Shown: positions 34,876-44,058, counted from the stretch's first letter. The stretch is DNA of 64,000 nt from JAPOUP01 sp965203255 (GCA_965203255.1 OZ241882.1:5642001-5706000); one strand, 5' to 3'. The notes: generated from the sequence alone by a model not told the origin. Program-made: numbers and translations.

Positions 34876-35109
34876 GTGTTGAAGCCGCCGCCGACGAAGG
34901 ATCGCAACGCTGAGACACTGGCGTTTCTGGATTGGTTCAATCGCCGAAGCGAAGCTGGGGGCCGTTGGCATGTTTGCCTGGCATATCTCCGGTTCGTGAC
35001 CATCAACCCGTTCGAGGATGGTAACGGTCGTCGTGTGGGTGTGTTCGCGGGTCACGCGCTGGCTAGGTCAAAGGATTCAGGGAGGCTCTTCCAGAGCATT
35101 TCGAGTTAG
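34876..35109 (+). pseudogene. Fic-family protein remnant
   Basis: The frame reads AFLDWFNRRSEAGGRW, CLAYLRFVTINPFEDGNGRR and GHALARSKDSGRLFQSIS. The Fic motif is HPFxDGNGR; here His is Asn (INPFEDGNGR), so the AMP-transfer base is lost. The preceding FLDWFN and following ALARSE..SQRFYSMS patterns match DUF4172/Fic proteins. It lacks the N-terminal half and stops early at 35109. Inactive relic. Confidence 0.65.
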
Positions 35110-35672
35110 TTCTGGAAGTAACCATCCGACTGTTGCCACGCTTGAAAGGGCGCAGAAAGGGACACTTGGCCCTACCAGCTTGCCAGACTGGTTAGTCGAC
35201 TGCCCTGCATGCGCGATTACGGCCTAGGCTCGATTTGTGCGGATGTTCTGCGCAAAGCCGATTCTGGCAACGGAATGTCCGCGAGTCCTTCAGAAAGGGC
35301 CAAGACTTGTTGGCAACAGATTCGAGGGCGACCTGACGACAGCGAAAGGGCCAACAATTCGCAAATGTTCGATACCGACGGTGGCGCGACATAAACGCAT
35401 TGGTCGGGCGCTGAATCCGTCACCGCAATCCAGGAGGCAGCAGGAATACGAGCCACGGCCATGCGATTGTGACACCAACCGGGTGTCGCGAGTGCACTTG
35501 CCTTTGCGGCAGCATAAACCCGCACGATCCATCCCACCACCTATCCTGCCAATTCCTGCGCGAAGGCAACCGAAGAGGTGGGGTCCGACATAAGTGTCAA
35601 ATCAGAACAAGAAGCAGTTGCCCGGTGCACTTGATGCCTGATCGAAATTTTCTGGCACAAGGTTTCAAATGA
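35110..35672. other. No supported gene
   Basis: About 560 bases between the Fic remnant and tRNA-Ala(CGC). No domain is recognised in any frame. Confidence 0.4.
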
Positions 35673-35748
<76 letters not shown>

Positions 35749-36650
35749 GCCATGAACGCATGTGGCGGATTGGGAACGACTTGTCAAGCCGCAGCATCAT
35801 AATGCACTGCCCAATGCTATCCACCGCAAAGGTAACGGATCTCCACTGTCTTCACCTTGCCTTTCCTTGGTCACGTCCTTTTCAAGATTCCAGAAACGGG
35901 CGAGATTGTCCAAACAGCCGGACGTATTGAATGCGAACGCCTATAGCTGGACCGCCACATCATAAAGTATGTCTGCATCCGTCACGTCAGGGAAATCCGG
36001 CGGAAGCACCTCGAATGCCTACACGACGGATCCTGACGTGAGTGCCAGACATCGACATAGGCCATGCTGGACGAACTCTCTCGCCCCTTCATTTGCGAAG
36101 TCTCTTTCCAGATGATTTGAGATCACGTCGTTGCATCTTGCCCCCAGACCCCGATGCCGGTTCTCTGGCATCGAAGGATCTTCATCGGATTGGCCCATTC
36201 TCCGGAGGCATCCCTCTCCCGCTCAGGCGAAGGCCACGATACCTTCGGCGACCGCGGCTTCGTTAAGGTGCTGGTCGAGGCTCGCCAGCGCACAGTCTTG
36301 CCGCAACGCAAGCGCCAGTGGCTTGCATCGAAAATGCTCACGCGGTGGGCGCGCACCTGCGCCATGACCTCCCAGTCGTCGATTTCGATCGGACAGACGA
36401 TGGGATGACGGCGTAGCCACGCTATGGTGGCCTTGGCATCACCACCGGCGGTCTGCCGTCAACAGAAGGTTACGCGGTTCCTGCCAGAAAGCCGATGCCC
36501 ACCTGACGCTAGTGTAGCGCTATCGTAGCAATGACGGTTCTGTTTGACTGTCTCCCGGCATCATGCCACCTTTGCCGGCATCAGACAACAGGCGGGCGAC
36601 GGGAAGGCGGCGGCAGACCGCCCCCGGACTGCATCGGAACGGAGCAGAGC
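35749..36650. other. No supported gene
   Basis: About 900 bases upstream of the first split IS630 gene. Frames at 36123-36408 on both strands lack recognisable domains. The left end of the IS630 element should lie in the last 150 bases, but I cannot fix it because the right end is lost. Confidence 0.35.
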
Positions 36651-37118
36651 ATGGCACAGGAAACGGGGACTCCCGGAAAGGGACGCAGGATTTACCGGGT
36701 CCGCCTTTCGGATGGCGGGAGGGCGAAGCTGCGGGAGCTGGCCGACAGCAGGGCGGCGGCGTACAGGCACCGGCACGCCCGGATCCTGCTTCTGGCCGAC
36801 GAGGACCGTGACGACGGGGGACGCACCGACTGCGACATCGCGCCGGTCCTGGAGATCGGCGTGCCGGCCGCCGGGCGGGTGCGCCGCCGCTGCGCCGGGG
36901 AGGGTCTGGAGGCGGCGCTGGTCCGCCGCGGACAGAGGAACCGGAAGCGGCGCAGCCTCGACGGCGGGGGCGAGGCGAAGCTGGTGGCCCTCGCCTGCCC
37001 GCAGCCGCCGGAGGGGCGGAGCCGGTGGACGATGCAGCTGCTGGCGGACCGGCCTGGCGGGCTGGGGACCGTCGACACGATCTCGGACGAGACCGTGAGA
37101 AAGACTCTAAAAAAACGA
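36651..37118 (+). pseudogene. IS630-type transposase A, N-terminal half
   Basis: Begins RIYRVRLSDGGRAKLREL and carries the helix-turn-helix region (HARILLLADEDRDDGG, DIAPVLEIGVPAAGRVRRR, LEAALVRRGQRNRKRRSLDG), ending TISDETVRKTLKKR. It matches the N-half of copy B at 44059-44501. The reading stops at the left end of the 3.24-kb element at 37119. The continuation (KNDLKPWLRQYRCIPPK) is at 40361 onward in another frame, after a run of seven A. Confidence 0.8.
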
Positions 37119-37306
37119 GTAACTGCTCACCCCTTCCCGGATGCCGGCGAACCGTCCCGCTGGACGGTCGCCGCCGTTGACACTAAGCTTGAACCACGCT
37201 TTGGGCTCTGCTATTTGAGGAAACGGAGCCTGCTTCCGGCTGCCTCTGTGCGACGGGGCCGATTCCATTGACCATCGGATGTTACCTGCACCAGCGGAGA
37301 ATGTTC

Positions 37307-39439
37307 ATGATAGAGGAAAAGGGCGTCACCATTCGTGGTGATGGGCATGCCAATACCCTCACGGGCGGTAACGGCGACGACCAACTCCATGGCGGTGCCG
37401 GCGGCGACACGCTCGACGGCTGGTCCGGCAATGACGCCGTTTATGGAGATGGCGGCAACGATACTCTGTATGGCGGTGACGGAAACGACACGCTCAACGG
37501 TGGTGAAGGCGTCGACACACTGTGGGGCGGGCGTGGAGACGACATCCTGAATGGCGGTCGAGGAAGCGACTGGATGAATGGCGGCCTCGGCGCCGACACC
37601 TTCGCGTTCGCGGTCGGGGACGGGCACGATACCGTTGCCGACTTCGGCGACGGCGACATCATCGAGATCGTCGGCGTGCCAGCCGGGTTCGCGGGCCTGG
37701 TCATCGAACAGGACGGTGCCACTGCCGTCATCCGATATGGCGACGGCGACAGTATCCGGCTGTCGAACGTGTCGGCGGCGTCGCTGACACAAGACCGCTT
37801 CCGGTTTCCTGCCGCCGAGGGCGACCCGCAGAGCGGTGACGGGAACGACGGCACCCGGAACGGCGATAGCGGCAACGGTGGAGACGGCCCTGTTCCGGAA
37901 CATGTGTCCCGGACGGAAGGCGACGGATCCGGACCTGCCGCGCAGAAGGCCGCTGGAGTGACGCGCAACGGCCGGAAGGGCGCCGATACGCTTGATGGCG
38001 GGGACGGTGACGATACCCTGAGAGGCTTCGGGGGCAACGACACGCTGAACGGCGGCAAGGGTGCCGACACCCTGAAGGGAGGCAATGGCGACGACACCCT
38101 GAACGGCGGTCGGGGCGCCGATACGCTGAAGGGTGGTCGGGGCGCTGACATCTTCGTGTTCAAGATCGGGGACGGCCAGGATGCCATACGCGATTTCAGG
38201 GACGGCGACACGATCCACATCCACGGGGTGACCGGCGGGTTCGCGGCACTGGTCATTGAGCAGAACGGCGACGATGCTGTTGTCCGCTACGGCAAGCATG
38301 GCGACACCATTCGGCTCAAGGGCGTGTCGGCGGACTCCCTTGACGAAGACGACTTCGCGCTGCCGGCCAGCTCTGGTGACAAGGTCGAGGATGGGCCCGG
38401 CCAGCGAGACAGGACCCCGACCGAGCCGACCGGCGACGAGGCACAGACATCTGGCACCGGCAGTACCGGGAACGTGCCGGAACCCAAAGGCGTCACCCTG
38501 ACCGGCGACGGCTACCTCACCGGCGGCGACGGCGACGACCACATCACCGGCGGCGACGGCAACGACCACTTCCGCGGCCGCGATGGCGACGACACCCTCA
38601 TCGGCGGCGCGGGCAACGACATCCTGGACGGCGGCGCAGGCAACGACACGATCCGCGGCGGCGATGGCGACGACTGCATCTACGGCGGCGTCTGGGGTGG
38701 TTTCAGCGATGACGGCGACGACACGCTCTACGGCGGCGCGGGAAACGACCTCCTCGTCGGCGGCAACTGGGCCGCCCGCATCGCTTTCCGCGTCGCTCTC
38801 CGCGACGGTGACGACGGCGACGACACGCTCTACGGCGGCGATGGCGACGACAGACTCATCGGCGGCAACTTGGGGGGCACGGCCGGCGTCCATGGCATCA
38901 ACAATGACGGCGACGACACGCTCTACGGCGGCGCCGGCGACGACACCCTCATCGGCGGCAACTTCGACAACAGAGGCACCGGCCATCTCGACGGCGAAGA
39001 TGGCAACGACACGCTCTACGGCGGCGATGGCGACGACAGACTCATCGGCGGCCACTCGGGCCACGACAGGTACTGGAAGCTATGGCGGATCAACGGCGAT
39101 GAGAGGACCCTCAAACAATCCGGAGTCTGGACATGGAATGGCGATGCCGGCAACGGCGCTGACACCCTCGTCGGCGGCAAGGGCAATGACGACCTTTGGG
39201 GAGGCGGCGGCGCCGACCGGTTCGTGTTCGACCGCGAATCCGACACCGACACGATCCACGACTTCCAGGACGGGGTGGATACCCTCGTCATCCGGGGCGG
39301 CCTGAAGTTCACCGACCTTGACATCAAGCAAGATGGCGGCCAGGCCGTGATCAACGGTCCCGCCGACGCCTTCTCGATCGTGATCAAAGACTTCGATGCG
39401 TCACTGCTGACCACGGACGATTTCGAATTTGTCGCCTGA
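37307..39439 (+). CDS. RTX repeat calcium-binding protein
   Basis: 710 residues from ATG 37307 (GGAG 7 bases upstream; 37301 is too close to it). Three blocks of GGxGxDxLx nonapeptides occur at about residues 12-98, 225-285 and 402-585, with a short fourth group at 611-640. Blocks 1, 2 and the last are followed by a capping unit of the same design (ADTFAFAVGDGHDTVADFGD, then VIEQDGATAVIRYGD-like and a final DDFEF/DRFRF strand). Between blocks are Thr/Pro/Gly-rich linkers. Such beta-rolls bind calcium and fold outside the cell; the C-terminus (LLTTDDFEFVA) fits type I secretion. No enzyme domain or secretion gene is present nearby. It is the main cargo of the element. Confidence 0.85.
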   Translation: MIEEKGVTIRGDGHANTLTGGNGDDQLHGGAGGDTLDGWSGNDAVYGDGGNDTLYGGDGNDTLNGGEGVDTLWGGRGDDILNGGRGSDWMNGGLGADTFAFAVGDGHDTVADFGDGDIIEIVGVPAGFAGLVIEQDGATAVIRYGDGDSIRLSNVSAASLTQDRFRFPAAEGDPQSGDGNDGTRNGDSGNGGDGPVPEHVSRTEGDGSGPAAQKAAGVTRNGRKGADTLDGGDGDDTLRGFGGNDTLNGGKGADTLKGGNGDDTLNGGRGADTLKGGRGADIFVFKIGDGQDAIRDFRDGDTIHIHGVTGGFAALVIEQNGDDAVVRYGKHGDTIRLKGVSADSLDEDDFALPASSGDKVEDGPGQRDRTPTEPTGDEAQTSGTGSTGNVPEPKGVTLTGDGYLTGGDGDDHITGGDGNDHFRGRDGDDTLIGGAGNDILDGGAGNDTIRGGDGDDCIYGGVWGGFSDDGDDTLYGGAGNDLLVGGNWAARIAFRVALRDGDDGDDTLYGGDGDDRLIGGNLGGTAGVHGINNDGDDTLYGGAGDDTLIGGNFDNRGTGHLDGEDGNDTLYGGDGDDRLIGGHSGHDRYWKLWRINGDERTLKQSGVWTWNGDAGNGADTLVGGKGNDDLWGGGGADRFVFDRESDTDTIHDFQDGVDTLVIRGGLKFTDLDIKQDGGQAVINGPADAFSIVIKDFDASLLTTDDFEFVA

Positions 39440-39669
39440 CCGGCAGATGTGCCGTTCCGTTCCTCGAATACGAAAGTCTGCCAACGCGCATCTGCCGGAC
39501 GCCGTTCGGACCGCCGACATCTTTCATGCCAGACAGCATGCCGTCGATGATGTCAGGGATTTCGTGATCTTTATTTGGACCTTGCGCCGGCCGTGGCCGG
39601 CAATGGTATCAGCCCCCCGGCGGGAGAGACCTGGCAGTGGGCGGATCTGACCTTCTCCACGCCGCGCCG

Positions 39670-40134
39670 GACTCATGCCGCGGCACACAATCTGGTTTCC
39701 GCGGCCTCGAACTGCAAAGGGCGACCGGTGCCGGTGAAGGGGAACACCGGTCGGCGATCTCCAGCCACTTCGAAAGATGGAGGCTTGTACCGGGAGGCGA
39801 TCGTGCCAACAAGGCCGCAGGCGCGGCCTGGAACCCGCCGATTGCCCCGCCGATGCGAACCGTGTCGCCGTCCTTGTGGGTCATTCGCACCGATCAGTCC
39901 GAACGGCAAACCGGCCCCACCGCCCGCCCGTCGCGGTCGATGCCGAAGGAGCGCAGCGCCGGGGTCCTGCGCTTCATGATGGCCCCCCAGACGAGAGTCC
40001 AGAAACACGTCATGCGGAGGCATCAGGTTCACGATCGCCTGCCACAGCCCCGTCGTTGCTTTCGGCCCGAACCAGGCCCCCATCGAAAGCGTCTCCCGGA
40101 ACCACCCTGCGGGAACTGGACATGCAACCGCCAT
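39670..40134 (-). pseudogene. D12-class DNA adenine methylase remnant
   Basis: One minus-strand frame reads ATTGLWQAIVNLMPPHDVFL DSRLGG (in two pieces, as written), and after a frame change IMKRRTPALRSFGIDRDGRA. This follows the D12 methylase order (IV.LMPPH..Y.E..LGGGAV..RK.PA...IG.D.D). The catalytic DPPY is not seen in any frame. The relic lies inside the RTX-bearing element, downstream of and convergent with the RTX gene. Confidence 0.55.
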
Positions 40135-40360
40135 AGTATGGTCAGATTGACCGCTTTACCCGGGCGGCCCGACCTTGGCCACCATGCCGCAGGACCCCGC
40201 CGCGGGATGGATATGCAGATCGGCAACACAACATCGGAGAGGCGCTCACCCGCCGGAGGCGATACGCGCCCCGACCGCTTGCGAACCCCGCCTCAACGCC
40301 TCAATGTCGGAAGCCCGCACAATCAACTGCCAACGGAGAACGGAGAGGGTGAGCAGTTAC

Positions 40361-40600
40361 AAAAACGATTTGAAGCCGTGGCTCAGGCAGTACCGGTGCA
40401 TCCCGCCCAAGGCCAGCGGCGACCTCCCCGCCGCGATGGAGGACGTGCTGGAGCGGCACCAGCGGGAGTTCACGGATGACGGGGCGCTGGCCGTCATGGA
40501 CGGGACCTCCCGCCAGCAGAGGAGGGAGACCCGGGTGCCTCGGCCGGCGCGTCCCGGCGACCCCGCCGTCCACGACTTCGGATACGGGCGCGCCAGACGT
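40361..40600 (+). pseudogene. IS630-type transposase A, C-terminal part
   Basis: Reads KNDLKPWLRQYRCIPPKASG, AAMEDVLERHQREFTDDG and LAVMDGTSRQQRRETRVP (first catalytic Asp), then DPAVHDFGYGRAR before homology with copy B is lost at about 40600. The rest of the catalytic domain is missing. This is the second piece of the gene that begins at 36651, displaced by the 3.24-kb element. Confidence 0.75.
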
Positions 40601-40801
40601 GCTTCCGGCGGCTCCGGGGGTCCTTCGCGATCCGTCCGGGGCGTTCGCGGTCGCCGTCCGAAAGCCTGGTTTCCTGTCTTTTCGGTTTCCTGCCCATTGC
40701 CCTGCCTACTTCTCTATGGCTGTTACGGAGCCGCCTGACGGCGACTGGAAGGCAGTGGCAGGCTTCACGGACAAATGCAGGCATCTGTCTTCAGTCAACC
40801 A

Positions 40802-41020
40802 CTAGGACAGGCATTCGGCAGTGGTCACCGCCTTCTGCTTCGCCCATTCCCGGCGCAATGCGCCGCTCAGCGCGGCATGTTCGCCTTCGCCGACAATCCG
40901 CGTCACATGCGCGACCGTTGCCGCGCCGCGGCAGGTCACAATGTCCTCATCCGCCCCCACCGTCGCCAGGAGCGCCGACAGATGGGCCGTGGCTTCCCCG
41001 ACTTTCACATGTCTGGTCAT
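40802..41020 (-). CDS. Phd/YefM-type antitoxin, orphan
   Basis: 72 residues: RHVKVGEATAHLSALLATV, GADEDIVTCRGAATVAHVTR and ALRREWAKQKAVTTAECLS. This is a prevent-host-death antitoxin with the N-terminal DNA-binding fold. Relatives end in a longer toxin-binding tail after TTAE; here it stops right after it. No PIN-type toxin follows on the minus strand. Either a solitary regulator or a leftover of a VapBC-like pair. Confidence 0.7.
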   Translation of the reverse strand: MTRHVKVGEATAHLSALLATVGADEDIVTCRGAATVAHVTRIVGEGEHAALSGALRREWAKQKAVTTAECLS

Positions 41021-41224
41021 GGTGTTCCGGCTCCTTCAGCAGGCGGCATCGGAACTCCGCTCGGCCAAAGGCGGCTTCTACCGCGCGGAGGAACAGGATA
41101 GCCTAGGCACGGACTTGCCAGGGCCGCTGCATGACCGTTGCCGAGCGCAACTTGGGCCCAACAGGTCATTCCAGTGACGCCATGTGTTAACGGCGGACCA
41201 AAACGGCGGGTCGCCGCGCCTTTG

Positions 41225-41640
41225 GGCGGCATTCTCGCCTTGCCCGACCAGCATTCAGTGCTTTGCTTTCCTGGTGGGCGGCGAGTGGCTTTTCGGTTCC
41301 ATGCCTGCATTTCTGGCCGGCCAACCTTGCGAGACGGCGCGGACGACGTCGTTTCAGTCCTGGCCGTCGGGTGGCCGGCGTTTCGGTAACGTCACGCACG
41401 GCGGGATCTGGAGCCATTCGCGTAGGATACCGGCCTGGCGGTCCCCGGCCCCGTCGCTGTCCTGCGCGAGAACGACGGTCCTGACGTTGGGGAGGACGCG
41501 GGCAGCGTCGCCGATTTGCCCGCATTGTCTTCGCGAGGGGGCGCCGGCGGTGGAGAGGAAGGCATGGCCGACGGGACATCAGTCGATCCGGTCCAGGCTG
41601 AGAGCGTAGACGGCGCTTTCGGTGACGACGGGAGCCACTA
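41225..41640 (-). pseudogene. Toprim-domain protein remnant with two stops
   Basis: A minus-strand frame reads VVTESAVYALSLDRID, TGA, CPVGHAFLSTAGAPSRRQ, LPNVRTVVLAQDSDGAGDRQ, then ILREWLQIPPCVTLPKRRP, GQD, TGA, NDVVRAVSQGWPARN. LAQDxDxAGDR and GxDWND are Toprim_2 signatures of plasmid or phage primase-like proteins. The second TGA stands exactly where the conserved Trp of DWND is expected. The N-terminal part is absent. Decayed fragment of a mobile-element gene. Confidence 0.65.
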
Positions 41641-41651
41641 GTATCTCGACC

Positions 41652-42349
41652 TTATTGTTGTGATGGATAGAGGGACTTCAGTTTCACGCGGGCGTCCCCG
41701 GTCCTGAACCGCCAGTCGACCGGCTTCGCCGACGGGTTCCTGTGCCGTTGCCAGGCGCCGACCTCCCGCACCATCGCCTCCCGGTCCGGGATGCGCCGGT
41801 CGAGGCACTGCCGGGAGAGGACGTCTGTCCCGGTCTCCGCCATGTTAAGCCAGCTCCCGTGCTTCGGCGTGTGGTGGACCTCGAAGCGGTCCGCGAGCCG
41901 CGACGCCTCCGCCGGCCCGGACGTCTCGTACAGGGTCGACAGCCTGTGGGTGTCGGGCTGTCCATCACGGGGACGGTTTTCCTGTCCGGAAAGTGGACGT
42001 CGGCGATGTCGGCGAGCAGCCTTGCGAAGTCCCTCTTCGTGCGGCGGTCGGTGACCTTCACGTGGCGCCACGCCTCCAGCGGCGCGTACACCATGAACAG
42101 GTTCGCGGTGCCGTTGCGCCCGTACTCGAAGTCGTATGCGGCCGGCTGCCCGGGCCGCGTCGGCAGCGGCGTCCTCGTCTCCCCCGTCCGCTGCTTCGAG
42201 GTCCCGTCCATGACGGCCAGGACCGTGCCGTCGTCGTACTCCCGGCTGCAGGTCTTCAGGACGTCCTCCATGGCGCAGACGGATTCGGCGCTCTCCTTCG
42301 GCGGGATGCACCAGCATTCGCTCCGCCAGGGCTTGATGTCGTTTTTTTC
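41652..42349 (-). pseudogene. IS630-type transposase B, C-terminal half
   Basis: Reads EKNDIKPWRSECWCIPPKES, AMEDVLKTCSREYDDG, LAVMDGTSKQRTGETRTPL (first Asp), AAYDFEYGRNGTANLFMVY and DFARLLADIADVHFPDRK. A one-base deletion at about 41958-41962 shifts the second Asp motif (VMD..DTH); the other frame continues DTHRLSTLYETSGPAEASR, HHTPKHGSWLNMAETGTD (third acidic residue) to LKSLYPSQQ. So this copy carries both an insertion by IS110 and a frameshift. Confidence 0.8.
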
Positions 42350-42475
42350 AGATGCCATGGGACGGGCCGCCGTTTGCCTTCGCGGGTGATTCGGTGCAGG
42401 GTGTTGACAGGAAGACAGCATGTTGTGGCGGGGGGCCGCGAGACGGCAACCCCCGCCGAGTGAAAGGAGAGAAAG

Positions 42476-43693
42476 ATGACTGATTCGAAAACCCCTTTCG
42501 AGGGGAACGTTACCACGGTCTACGCGGCTCTGGAAGTGAGCGGCAGGAGCTGGATCCTCGCGGTGGGCGATCCGTCCGACACGTCGAGGGCCGGCATCCA
42601 CAGGCTGGCGCCGCAGGACGTTGATGGGCTCCTGGGCAGGCTCGGGCGGGCGCGGGAGCGGGCGGCGACCGGCGGCGATGTCCGGGTGATGCTTGTGTAC
42701 GAGGCCGGTTACGAGGGCTTCTGGCTGGCCCGGCGGCTGGAGGGGGAGGATGTCGAGGTGGTTGTCTGCGACCCCGCGAGCCTCGAGGTGGTGCGGAGGA
42801 AAAAGAAGGTGAAGACGGACCGGATCGACGCCCGCCGGATGGTCCGGGCGCTCAGGGCGTGGGACGGCGGCGACCGGGACGCGATGTCGCGGGTGCGTGT
42901 GCCAACGGTCGCGGAGGAGGACAGGAAGCGGCTGCTGCGCCGGCGGGAGCGTCTGGTGCAGGAGCGCCGCCGCCTCTCGAACTCCGTCGACGGGCTCCTG
43001 AGGCTGCACGGGGTGTTGGCCGGGGATCCGGCGCGGCCGGGGTTCCGTGAGCGGCTCGGCGGGATGGAGACCGGCTACGGGGAGCCGCTGCCGCCGGAGC
43101 TGCTGGCCGAGATCAAGGGCATCCTCGACCGGCTGGAGCTGGTGCGCACGGAACTCAAGGCTGTCGAGGCGAGGAAGATGGAGATGCTGGAGGCGTCGGC
43201 CCGGGCCCTCGACGGCCTCCGCGCGGACGCCGCCGGGAAGGAGGCCGCTCCGCCCGTTGACAGACCGCGGGCGGCGCCGGCGGACGCCCACCACGCGGCG
43301 ACGCTGGTCCGGCTGCGCGGGATCGGCCCGAACGACGCGCTGATGCTGGGCGGCGAGCTCTTCTACCGGGAGCTGCGCAACCGGCGGCAGCTGGCCAGCC
43401 TCGCGGGCCTGGCGCCGGTGCCCTTCGCGAGCGGGGGCGTCGACAACGACCAGGGGATCAGCAAGGCGGGCGGCGCGATGCTGCGAAAGCACCTGGTGCA
43501 GATGGCCTGGCGCTGGCTGCGCCACCAGCCCGACAGCGCCCTCTCGGCGTGGTTCCGGGATTACGTGAGCGCCCGCGACGGACGTTCGCGCAGGCGGGGG
43601 ATCGTGGCGCTGGCCCGTAAGCTTCTGGTGGCGCTGTGGAGGTTCGCCACCACCGGCCTGGTGCCGGAGGGCGCCGTCCTGTCGCAGGCCTGA
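42476..43693 (+). CDS. IS110-family transposase (DEDD recombinase)
   Basis: 405 residues, AAAGGAGAG 6-8 bases before the ATG. N-terminal RuvC-like domain: TTVYAALEVSGRSWILAV (Glu at the position usually held by the first Asp), VMLVYEAGYEGFWLARRL (Glu), and VKTDRIDARRMVRAL (two Asp). A helical middle (about 150-250) is followed by the C-terminal Tnp_2 domain: LVRLRGIGPNDALMLGGELF, RQLASLAGLAPVPFASGGVD (catalytic Ser region) and KAGGAMLRKHLVQMAWRWL. It is complete and may be active. IS110 enzymes act with a structured bridge RNA that picks target and donor. Confidence 0.9.
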   Translation: MTDSKTPFEGNVTTVYAALEVSGRSWILAVGDPSDTSRAGIHRLAPQDVDGLLGRLGRARERAATGGDVRVMLVYEAGYEGFWLARRLEGEDVEVVVCDPASLEVVRRKKKVKTDRIDARRMVRALRAWDGGDRDAMSRVRVPTVAEEDRKRLLRRRERLVQERRRLSNSVDGLLRLHGVLAGDPARPGFRERLGGMETGYGEPLPPELLAEIKGILDRLELVRTELKAVEARKMEMLEASARALDGLRADAAGKEAAPPVDRPRAAPADAHHAATLVRLRGIGPNDALMLGGELFYRELRNRRQLASLAGLAPVPFASGGVDNDQGISKAGGAMLRKHLVQMAWRWLRHQPDSALSAWFRDYVSARDGRSRRRGIVALARKLLVALWRFATTGLVPEGAVLSQA

Positions 43694-44058
43694 GAGCGGG
43701 AGGGCAACGGAACAACGGAACAACGGAACACCCGGGCGGCCCGACGGGGCCTCCGGGGAACCCGGGCAGGGCGTGTGACCGTGCAGGGGCCTGGTTCGCC
43801 GCAGGAAGCGGCACCGTTCATTTCAGATGGGTCCCGCCCCCCCCGGAACGTCGCACCGCCCGAATCGGGCATAATGGTCACGGGGCCGGCACCGGCCAAC
43901 CGAACCGGATAAGAGGCTGGACGCGTCGTTGAGCGCGTCATGGAACCGCGACGTTCTGTCTGGACTTCCCCGGTGGCACGGAAGCCGCCCCCCGACGGAG
44001 GGAGGGACGCCGATGTGAGGTTTTGAAAAAGGGCACTTGACCTGTAAGGTCTCATAAG
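43694..44058 (+). ncRNA. Candidate bridge RNA region of the IS110 element
   Basis: 365 bp of GC-rich non-coding DNA from the transposase stop to the element end. Visible structure: three tandem CAACGGAA units (43705-43728) and several short GC-rich inverted repeats. Established for the family: IS110 or IS1111 elements encode a bridge RNA in the longer non-coding end. I infer that it lies here; its exact limits and loops cannot be fixed by eye. Confidence 0.35.
43705..43728. repeat. Three tandem 8-bp units
   Basis: CAACGGAA is repeated three times in a row directly after the IS110 transposase stop. Perfect copies. Confidence 0.85.

Larger units (their letters stand above)
37119..40360 (+). 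mobile_element. IS66-like ended element carrying an RTX gene
   Basis: Left end GTAACTGCTCACCCCTTCC, right end (inverted) GTAACTGCTCACCCTCTCC: 14 identical terminal bases plus further matches. The flanks are an exact 8-bp direct repeat, AAAAACGA (37111-37118 and 40361-40368). GTAA ends and 8-bp duplications are hallmarks of IS66-family transposition. The 3242-bp interior holds no tnpA, tnpB or tnpC, only a large RTX protein gene and a decayed D12 methylase. So it would be a non-autonomous element moved by a transposase elsewhere. Its target was a copy of an IS630 gene. Confidence 0.75.
42352..44058 (+). mobile_element. IS110-family element inside IS630 copy B
   Basis: The interrupted IS630 gene resumes exactly on either side: minus-strand N-half ends at 44059, C-half begins at about 42349. 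Joining the flanks through a shared AG/CT core restores GLKK..NDIKPW. No inverted ends or long duplication are seen, as expected for IS110. About 124 bp precede the transposase and 365 bp follow it. The long 3' non-coding part is where IS1111-type members carry their bridge RNA. Confidence 0.75.

Noticed and set aside
37340..39230. Regular short repeats that resemble a CRISPR array or a satellite
   Set aside because: They encode RTX nonapeptides in frame; spacing is 27 bases without unique spacers.
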